From: an uncultured Eubacterium sp.
Lineage (GTDB): Bacteria; Bacillota; Clostridia; Lachnospirales; Lachnospiraceae
NCBI GenBank assembly: GCA_900552795.1
Contig: USBB01000049.1
Coordinates: 1-10,201, forward strand
DNA: 10,201 bases
Direction: 5' to 3'
The notes under the pieces are model-generated. The model made no database searches, was not told where the DNA came from, and saw only the letters and a program-made list of their open reading frames with translations. The position numbers and the translations under genes are program-made. This document shows, one piece after another, positions 6,464 to 10,201 of the stretch (positions are counted from its first letter, which is position 1; each line of letters begins with the position of its first letter).

Positions 6464-7438
6464 TTAGTCATTATTATGAAGTAATTGAGCGTATTCCTCT
6501 ACTCGTTTTTTTGCTTCTTCCACATTATTTTTTGCTCTTTCTGATGCTACGTTTGCTTTTTTTAACCCTTCTTCTGCATTCAGTTTTTGCTTTTCAGTTC
6601 TTGCTTCAGACAATTTTTGTACCCACTTCAATACTCGTTCATTGCTTTTATTTAAAGCTTCTTCCTTTTCCGTCAAAGTTGACATTGCTTTTTCATATCT
6701 TCTTATAACACCAACATCATACTTATCCTTAATATCATTCCATCTTGGTATATTTAATTCTCTTCCATACCTAGCTTTATATGCTCTATTAAATTTTGAA
6801 AGCCATGTTGAAGCCACACTATCTCTCAATTTTGGCTCTTTAAATGTTGTTTCCTCGATAGCACAAATAAAATCTTCTATCGATTCAAACATTTTATAAT
6901 CTTTTACTTTTTGAGAATACCAAACTCCTGGACGAATCTTATGGATAACACCATCTTTTACCTGAAGATTAATTGGATAATTTTCCATACGGCGAGTAAT
7001 TTCCCATACCTTTTTTAACCACACATCTTTGATAGTAACAACACCTTCTAGGCTCATATCATATCCAAAAATCAAATAATCCACATCCAACATATATGGT
7101 TTTTCTAAAATTTCAGAAGCATACATTCTAAAATCTGCAATATCAAATCCCGGACTACTAGATCGATTAAACGCTTTAACTTCTAGTAAATTGATTGTTT
7201 TATCATCTGGATTGAGATAAAAGTCTGGTGGCATCTGTGAATTAGTATCTGGAGCATATTCTATTCCGTTATAATCCATCCATCCCTGCAACCATTCTTG
7301 CATGATATTTCCAACAACATCTTTTTGTTTGACAATTATATTAACATCTCCCAAGTAAAATTTAATTTGACCTTCCAATGTTAAAATTGCATCTTCATGT
7401 AATAATTTATCGTATATTTCTTGAGCTGTTAATCTCAT
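6464..7438 (-). CDS. Type II restriction endonuclease, NgoBV/NlaIV-like
   Basis: The protein would cleave unmethylated DNA, probably at GGNNCC as NgoBV and NlaIV do. The 324-aa product shows a PD-(D/E)xK core: P71-D72 and E86-V87-K88 (PPDFYLNPDDKT...LLEVKAF). Family-like blocks DVVGNIMQEWL, GFDIADFRMY, KPYMLDVDYLIFGY, VWLKKVWEITRRMENYPINLQVK and IPRWNDI support the assignment. Residues of roughly 250-320 form a charged coiled coil that may be an added C-terminal extension. It starts 14 nt after the methyltransferase stop, with a GGGGGAGG ribosome binding site 5 nt before the ATG. No restriction-regulator HTH gene precedes it; the RHH gene at the head of the operon may play that part. Target specificity is inferred from family resemblance. 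Confidence 0.85.
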   Translation of the reverse strand: MRLTAQEIYDKLLHEDAILTLEGQIKFYLGDVNIIVKQKDVVGNIMQEWLQGWMDYNGIEYAPDTNSQMPPDFYLNPDDKTINLLEVKAFNRSSSPGFDIADFRMYASEILEKPYMLDVDYLIFGYDMSLEGVVTIKDVWLKKVWEITRRMENYPINLQVKDGVIHKIRPGVWYSQKVKDYKMFESIEDFICAIEETTFKEPKLRDSVASTWLSKFNRAYKARYGRELNIPRWNDIKDKYDVGVIRRYEKAMSTLTEKEEALNKSNERVLKWVQKLSEARTEKQKLNAEEGLKKANVASERAKNNVEEAKKRVEEYAQLLHNND

Positions 7439-7452
7439 TGTGTCCTCCCCCT

Positions 7453-8745
7453 TTACTTTTGTTTTTTATATATTTCACCTAGTCGTAATGAAATTTCTTT
7501 GATTACTGGAACACATACTGTATTTCCTAGCAAATCAAATGCCTCTGACTCACTTACGTTATCAAGGGAATAATTATCTGGATAACCACACAATCTTTGA
7601 CATTCCCTTATAGATAATCTTCTTATTCCATCTCCATCAACTACCCCAAGTTTTGAAACATCCATAGCAACTAAGGTTGGGGCCATTTCACTAGGGCTTA
7701 AAATTTTGGAAAATTCGAAAGAAAGTTTTCCTGCAACAATATTATATCCTTTAGGTAATGTTGTATCTGGAATTCTAGCTTTTGTGCCATCTTCTTTTTG
7801 TATCTGTTTCTTAGGATGTTCATATGCTAAATATCCCATTTCATGAAGATGTATTAGCATTTCGTGTAAGTTTGGAATATTAAAAAATGTTTGAATTTGC
7901 TGTTCTGTCAAGGGCATCCCGTCCATCCAAGCAATTCCTATTTCTTCTGCCCAGTGTTTCTTTCTTCTTTCTTTTAATAAAAGTCCTAAAAATTTCTTTT
8001 CTTCGGGTGTTGTAACTCCTTTTAGATCTATATCCCAAGAATGTATATTGTTTTTTCCACCTCTTTTATCTTTGATGGACTTTCCTTTAACTTGATCTGG
8101 AGTATAGTATGTCAATAATTTTTTTGTAAAGTCAGAATTAATCGTAGGTAGTCCTTTTTCTAACACACTATCTAATGTTTTAATGCTTTCTTGAAAATTA
8201 TCTAGACTGATTTTATCAGTAAGTGTTCCAACAATATACACTCTTTTACGACTTTGTGGTAAACCAAAAAATTTTGAATCTAATAACCTATAAGAAACCA
8301 TATATCCCAAAGCTTCCAAATGATTGATAATTGTTTTTAATGTTTCACCACCATCATGGTTAATCAAGCCTTCAACATTTTCCAAAAGAAATCCCATTGC
8401 TGGATGTCCTGCATCTATCTTTCCTTTAAGAATTCTTTCAATTTCAAAGAACATAGTTCCTCTCGTATCTTTAAAACCTTTTCTCGTTCCTGCAGAACTA
8501 AAAGGCTGACATGGAAACCCAGCAAGTAAAAAATCAAAATCTGGAATTTCTTCCACTTTGACCTGAGTAATATCTCCATTAATAATCTCATTTTCTCCAT
8601 AAAAGCCTTTGTATGCCTTAATTGCATATGGCTTAATTTCTGAAGAAAAAACACATTCTGTTTCTAAACCTAGGATATCCATAGCTTCTTTGAAACCTAA
8701 ACGTATTCCTCCCAATCCTGCAAATAAATCAATGATTTTAGGCAT
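7453..8745 (-). CDS. DNA (cytosine-5) methyltransferase of the NgoBV/NlaIV-like system
   Basis: The enzyme would methylate cytosine at the site cut by its partner, shielding host and element DNA. The 430-aa protein has the ordered m5C motifs: I, DLFAGLGGIR (6-15) for AdoMet; IV, GFPCQPFSSAG with catalytic C79; VI, ENVE (122-125); VIII, QSRKRVY (164-170); a target-recognition region of about 180-360; and C-terminal IX/X, RRLSIRECQRLCGYPDNY and LLGNTVCVPVI. All catalytic residues seem intact. The ATG follows the RHH stop codon by 2 nt, and its GAAGGAG ribosome binding site lies inside the RHH coding end, so translation is coupled. Methyltransferase before endonuclease allows protection before cutting. 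Confidence 0.95.
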   Translation of the reverse strand: MPKIIDLFAGLGGIRLGFKEAMDILGLETECVFSSEIKPYAIKAYKGFYGENEIINGDITQVKVEEIPDFDFLLAGFPCQPFSSAGTRKGFKDTRGTMFFEIERILKGKIDAGHPAMGFLLENVEGLINHDGGETLKTIINHLEALGYMVSYRLLDSKFFGLPQSRKRVYIVGTLTDKISLDNFQESIKTLDSVLEKGLPTINSDFTKKLLTYYTPDQVKGKSIKDKRGGKNNIHSWDIDLKGVTTPEEKKFLGLLLKERRKKHWAEEIGIAWMDGMPLTEQQIQTFFNIPNLHEMLIHLHEMGYLAYEHPKKQIQKEDGTKARIPDTTLPKGYNIVAGKLSFEFSKILSPSEMAPTLVAMDVSKLGVVDGDGIRRLSIRECQRLCGYPDNYSLDNVSESEAFDLLGNTVCVPVIKEISLRLGEIYKKQK

Positions 8746-8747
8746 TT

Positions 8748-8939
8748 TTATTCTCCTTCATTATTATTTTCCCGTTTGTTTTGAGTTGCAAGTACATGAG
8801 ATGCTTCTAAAAGTGCTGTTCTTCTTACAAACTCGCTATAAGATGAATACGCTTCTATTCGAGCTGCTTGTTTTAATTTTTCTAGTTCATCTTTTGACAC
8901 TCGAATACTCATTGAATAGGTTTTGTTTTCTTTATTCAT
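8748..8939 (-). CDS. Ribbon-helix-helix DNA-binding protein, probable operon regulator
   Basis: The 63-aa protein begins with a beta-strand (YSMSIRV, 8-14), then helix A (SKDELEKLKQAARIEA) and helix B (SYSEFVRRTALLEAS), the classic ribbon-helix-helix dimer fold, and has an Asn/Glu-rich tail. It sits first in the operon, 2 nt before the methyltransferase. GGAGG is 8 nt before the ATG. Its likely job is to repress the promoter at 8960-8988, where inverted and repeated TTGTAT-like sequences overlap the -10 and -35. Most restriction-modification control proteins are HTH proteins, so an RHH in this place would be unusual. It could instead be a small relaxosome accessory protein of the MobC type, but it is far from the relaxase. 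Confidence 0.75.
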   Translation of the reverse strand: MNKENKTYSMSIRVSKDELEKLKQAARIEAYSSYSEFVRRTALLEASHVLATQNKRENNNEGE

Positions 8940-8959
8940 AAGTAATTCCTCCGTTTTAA

Positions 8960-8988
8960 ATTATACAATTTTCGTGGAACAAATACAA
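8960..8988 (-). promoter_or_regulatory. Promoter of the restriction-modification operon with overlapping operator-like repeats
   Basis: On the minus strand the -35 is TTGTAT (8988-8983), the spacer 17 bp and the -10 a perfect TATAAT (8965-8960). The start would be near 8953, leaving a leader of only about 14 nt that begins at the ribosome binding site. A perfect inverted repeat AAATT-ATAC-AATTT (8958-8971) covers the -10, and ATTGTATTGTAT covers the -35. These are good operator candidates for the RHH protein encoded just downstream. Confidence 0.72.
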
Positions 8989-9005
8989 TACAATCACCCA
9001 CGTTT

Positions 9006-9302
9006 TTATCTGCCATGACCATTATTATTTAATCCATACTTTTTCGCATATTTACTTGCTTCTTTTCTTCTTTCCTCTGAATACGGTGCCGTCAATCTTA
9101 TAGAAAGTCTACCTTTGTCTATCTCAAATGTCATTCCCCCCTCATTGTTCCGGCTCTTGAATCGACAACTTTCTGGATGTGTCTCAGTAAAAATAATAAA
9201 CTTACGTTGCAATCGTTTGTTATAAGTGAACACATTCCAAAAATCATCTTCCTCATTTGTAAGAATAATCGTTTCCTTCTCATACTTCGTTAATCTTGTC
9301 AT
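9006..9302 (-). CDS. Conserved element-associated small protein, function unknown
   Basis: The 98-aa protein begins MTRLTKYEKETIILTNEE and resembles, from memory, a small family of unknown role found near the start of Clostridia mobile elements, with an MxRLTxYE opening, a VFTYNxxLxRK block, a GG(M/L)TFE block and a final EERRxEASKYAKK helix. The ATG at 9302 is chosen because AAAGGAA lies about 8 nt upstream and the family-like sequence starts there; the frame is open to 9371 without a better start. It is separated from the cargo operon by the 8960-8988 promoter, so it is probably part of the element backbone. No catalytic or membrane motif is seen. Confidence 0.75.
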   Translation of the reverse strand: MTRLTKYEKETIILTNEEDDFWNVFTYNKRLQRKFIIFTETHPESCRFKSRNNEGGMTFEIDKGRLSIRLTAPYSEERRKEASKYAKKYGLNNNGHGR

Positions 9303-9409
9303 AAATATCGTTCCTTTCAATTCTGTATCAAAAAAAATCAAGTGTAGATATAGTTTTTTGCACTTCATCACCTACACATATAGTTTTTATTAAGCTATCT
9401 CTTTCACAG

Positions 9410-9437
9410 TTAATAAATCCTTTTATTACGCTTTCAA
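9410..9437 (-). promoter_or_regulatory. Possible promoter for the 98-aa gene
   Basis: On the minus strand TTGAAA (9437-9432) is followed after 16 bp by TATTAA (9415-9410). It is a fair but not strong match to sigma-A sites and overlaps the end of a mini-ORF. Between it and the gene, GTGTAG and CTACAC can pair ahead of a run of eight T residues, which could attenuate transcription. Confidence 0.3.
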
Positions 9438-9524
9438 ATATTTCCGTTCCCTAACCCTCTTCTTTTTAGGATTGTATGCTCTGAACAGACACGCCGCATG
9501 CATATTCAATTCAGGTATCTTCAT
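9426..9524 (-). CDS. 32-aa basic mini-ORF at the edge of the tandem repeat
   Basis: The frame starts MKIPELNMH inside repeat copy 1, then leaves the repeat into unique sequence rich in Lys and Arg (NPKKKRVRERKYLK). The paralogous frame in copy 2 (9675-9755) begins MRIPELNMH, with differences that are synonymous (TTG/CTG) or conservative (Lys/Arg), which hints at coding. No ribosome binding site is visible before the ATG, so expression is doubtful. It might be a leader peptide or a decayed gene start. Function unknown. Confidence 0.35.
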   Translation of the reverse strand: MKIPELNMHAACLFRAYNPKKKRVRERKYLKA

Positions 9525-9960
9525 ATTCAAAAGCTATTCAATTATCAATGTGCAAAGATTGATATATTAAATACCCTTCTATATAACAGATCGCTAAAAG
9601 GCATTTTTACAAAAAAGTCTTAGAAATTTATAAAAATTTTAGAATTGTGATATGTGTTATAGTTCAAAAAACAATTAACTGAAAATTAATTTCCTTAATT
9701 TTGATGCATGCTTTAAAAAACAAGCTAAATGCATATTCAGTTCAGGTATCCTCATATTCAAAAGCTATTCAATTGTCAATGTACAAAGATTGATATTATT
9801 AAATATCCTTCTATATAACGAAATGCTGAGAGGCATTTTTACAGGGTCTGCTGGGAAATATATAAAAATTTTTGAATTGTTGATGTGCAATATAGAATAA
9901 AAAATAACCAACTACAACATTGATTACTTCCATTTTTGATATTTAAATATTTTTAAGAAA
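9498..9960. repeat. Tandem imperfect duplication, 231-bp period
   Basis: Copy 1 starts at 9498 and copy 2 at 9729. Both begin ATGCATATTCA and share long blocks, for example CATATTCAAAAGCTATTCAA, CAAAGATTGATAT and CTTCTATATAAC, then drift apart with small insertions. Each copy has three TATTCAA boxes (9503, 9524, 9535; and 9734 as TATTCAG, 9755, 9766) spaced 21 and 11 bp, close to two turns and one turn of the helix. The region lies between the right-end terminator and the first backbone gene, so regulation, recombination accessory sites or replication are all possible. Confidence 0.8.
9675..9755 (-). CDS. 26-aa mini-ORF in the second tandem copy, paralogue of 9426-9524
   Basis: The product begins MRIPELNMHLACFLK and ends in a basic stretch. 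It lines up with MKIPELNMHAACLFR of the downstream copy, including the AC pair and a following basic residue, before the two diverge. It lacks a ribosome binding site and stops in AT-rich sequence. It is either a second leader-like peptide or a remnant carried by the duplication. Confidence 0.25.
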   Translation of the reverse strand: MRIPELNMHLACFLKHASKLRKLIFS

Positions 9961-10010
9961 CAAAAAACAGCTGGGTGCACCAACTTTTTTGGTACACTCA
10001 ACTGTTTCTT
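9961..10010. terminator. Long bidirectional terminator near the right end
   Basis: The arms 9966-9983 (AACAGCTGGGTGCACCAA) and 9989-10006 pair over 18 positions with three non-Watson-Crick positions, around a 5-nt loop. T-rich sequence follows on both strands (GTTTCTTTTATT on plus, GTTTTTTGTTTC on minus). It would stop transcripts of the flanking host gene, which points into the element, and in the excised circle it would lie downstream of int. Confidence 0.85.
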
Positions 10011-10040
10011 TTATTACTAGTTTTCTTTTACACCGTTCTT

Positions 10041-10058
10041 TTGCAGAGTCCTTCTCTT
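10041..10058 (+). other. Candidate arm-type recombinase site near the right end
   Basis: TTGCAGAGTCCTTCTCTT matches the minus strand of the int upstream hairpin (1480-1463) with one mismatch over 18 bases, and the other arm of that hairpin (1495-1512) more loosely. A recurring sequence found near the right end and beside int/xis fits an Int or Xis arm-binding site, but no site is seen between int and the left core. Confidence 0.4.
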
Positions 10059-10070
10059 AGACTTTTAAAA

Positions 10071-10093
10071 AATTTGGTGTAAATGTGGTGTAG
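10071..10093 (+). repeat. attR: attR-like core repeat, right end of the element
   Basis: This is the direct repeat partner of 169-191, with 21 of 23 positions identical. It lies between the right-end terminator and a host gene tail. Together the two copies bound about 9.9 kb that holds all the element genes. An inverted TTTTACACC at 10026-10034 provides a further half-site-like sequence nearby. Confidence 0.72.
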
Positions 10094-10137
10094 TAACCTG
10101 TTTTTCTGTTTAAAATATAGCTTAAAATTTCTTGCTC

Positions 10138-10201
10138 TTAGTACAATTTTGCTCCTGCCGGAATGTGATCATCAAGGATCAGAACGTTCAGTCCTTCTCT
10201 T
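10138..10201 (-). CDS. 3' end of a host gene, product not recognised
   Basis: The last 20 codons of a minus-strand frame are present before a TAA at 10140-10138, ending in LDDHIPAGAKLY. GC content and codon use differ from the AT-rich element. The tail is too short to identify. It lies 44 bp from the right core repeat, so the element sits just downstream of this gene and does not interrupt it. Confidence 0.5.
   Translation of the reverse strand, partial: REGLNVLILDDHIPAGAKLY

Noticed and set aside
8748..8939. Calling the ribbon-helix-helix protein MobC
   Set aside because: It is shorter than usual MobC proteins, lies nearly 3.3 kb from the relaxase and is coupled to the methyltransferase, so operon regulation is the better first reading.
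9498..9623. Plus-strand 41-aa frame starting MHIQFRYLHIQ in repeat copy 1
   Set aside because: No ribosome binding site, and a one-base insertion breaks the frame in copy 2, so it is not conserved between the copies.
9821..9840. Short hairpin AAATGC/GCATTT followed by T residues, like a terminator
   Set aside because: The stem is six weak pairs and the matching position in repeat copy 1 has lost the pairing, so it is not a conserved terminator.

Overview
The window appears to hold one complete integrative and mobilizable element of about 9.9 kb, roughly positions 169-10093, with short stretches of host chromosome on each side. The sequence is AT-rich, has strong GGAGG-type ribosome binding sites, and its backbone proteins (Tn916-type Int and Xis, a CHC2 zinc-finger protein, VapE helicase, MobV-type relaxase) are of the kind found in gut Clostridia such as Lachnospiraceae. 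The phylum call is firm. The family call is an inference.

Layout: every convincing gene is on the minus strand, so transcription runs from high to low coordinates. The right end (9303-10093) has a long bidirectional hairpin terminator and a 231-bp imperfect tandem duplication. Each copy of the duplication holds TATTCAA boxes and the start of a tiny reading frame. Next is a 98-aa element-associated protein of unknown function (9006-9302). Then comes a compact cargo operon: promoter 8960-8988, ribbon-helix-helix regulator, cytosine-5 methyltransferase, NgoBV/NlaIV-like restriction endonuclease and a two-helix membrane protein resembling SieB superinfection-exclusion proteins, closed by a terminator at 5826-5864. 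A hairpin-rich region without a convincing gene (5500-5830) follows and is the best oriT candidate, directly upstream of the relaxase (4102-5499).

Behind the relaxase and its terminator lies the replication and recombination block: CHC2 zinc-finger protein, VapE helicase, a 250-bp stretch with small overlapping reading frames and iteron-like repeats, Xis and Int. The attL-like core sits about 20 bp beyond int.

How it would work: Int and Xis excise the element at the two core repeats. In the circle, int transcripts would cross the joined core and meet the right-end terminator, which they do not meet when the element is integrated. The CHC2 and VapE proteins could replicate the circle. The MobV-type relaxase would nick oriT for transfer by a helper's secretion system, since no transfer apparatus is encoded here. 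The restriction-modification and SieB-like operon is defence cargo. The most unusual parts are the array of three-nucleotide-loop hairpins before the relaxase, the duplicated leader and mini-ORF region at the right end, and a possible frameshifted small gene between vapE and xis.
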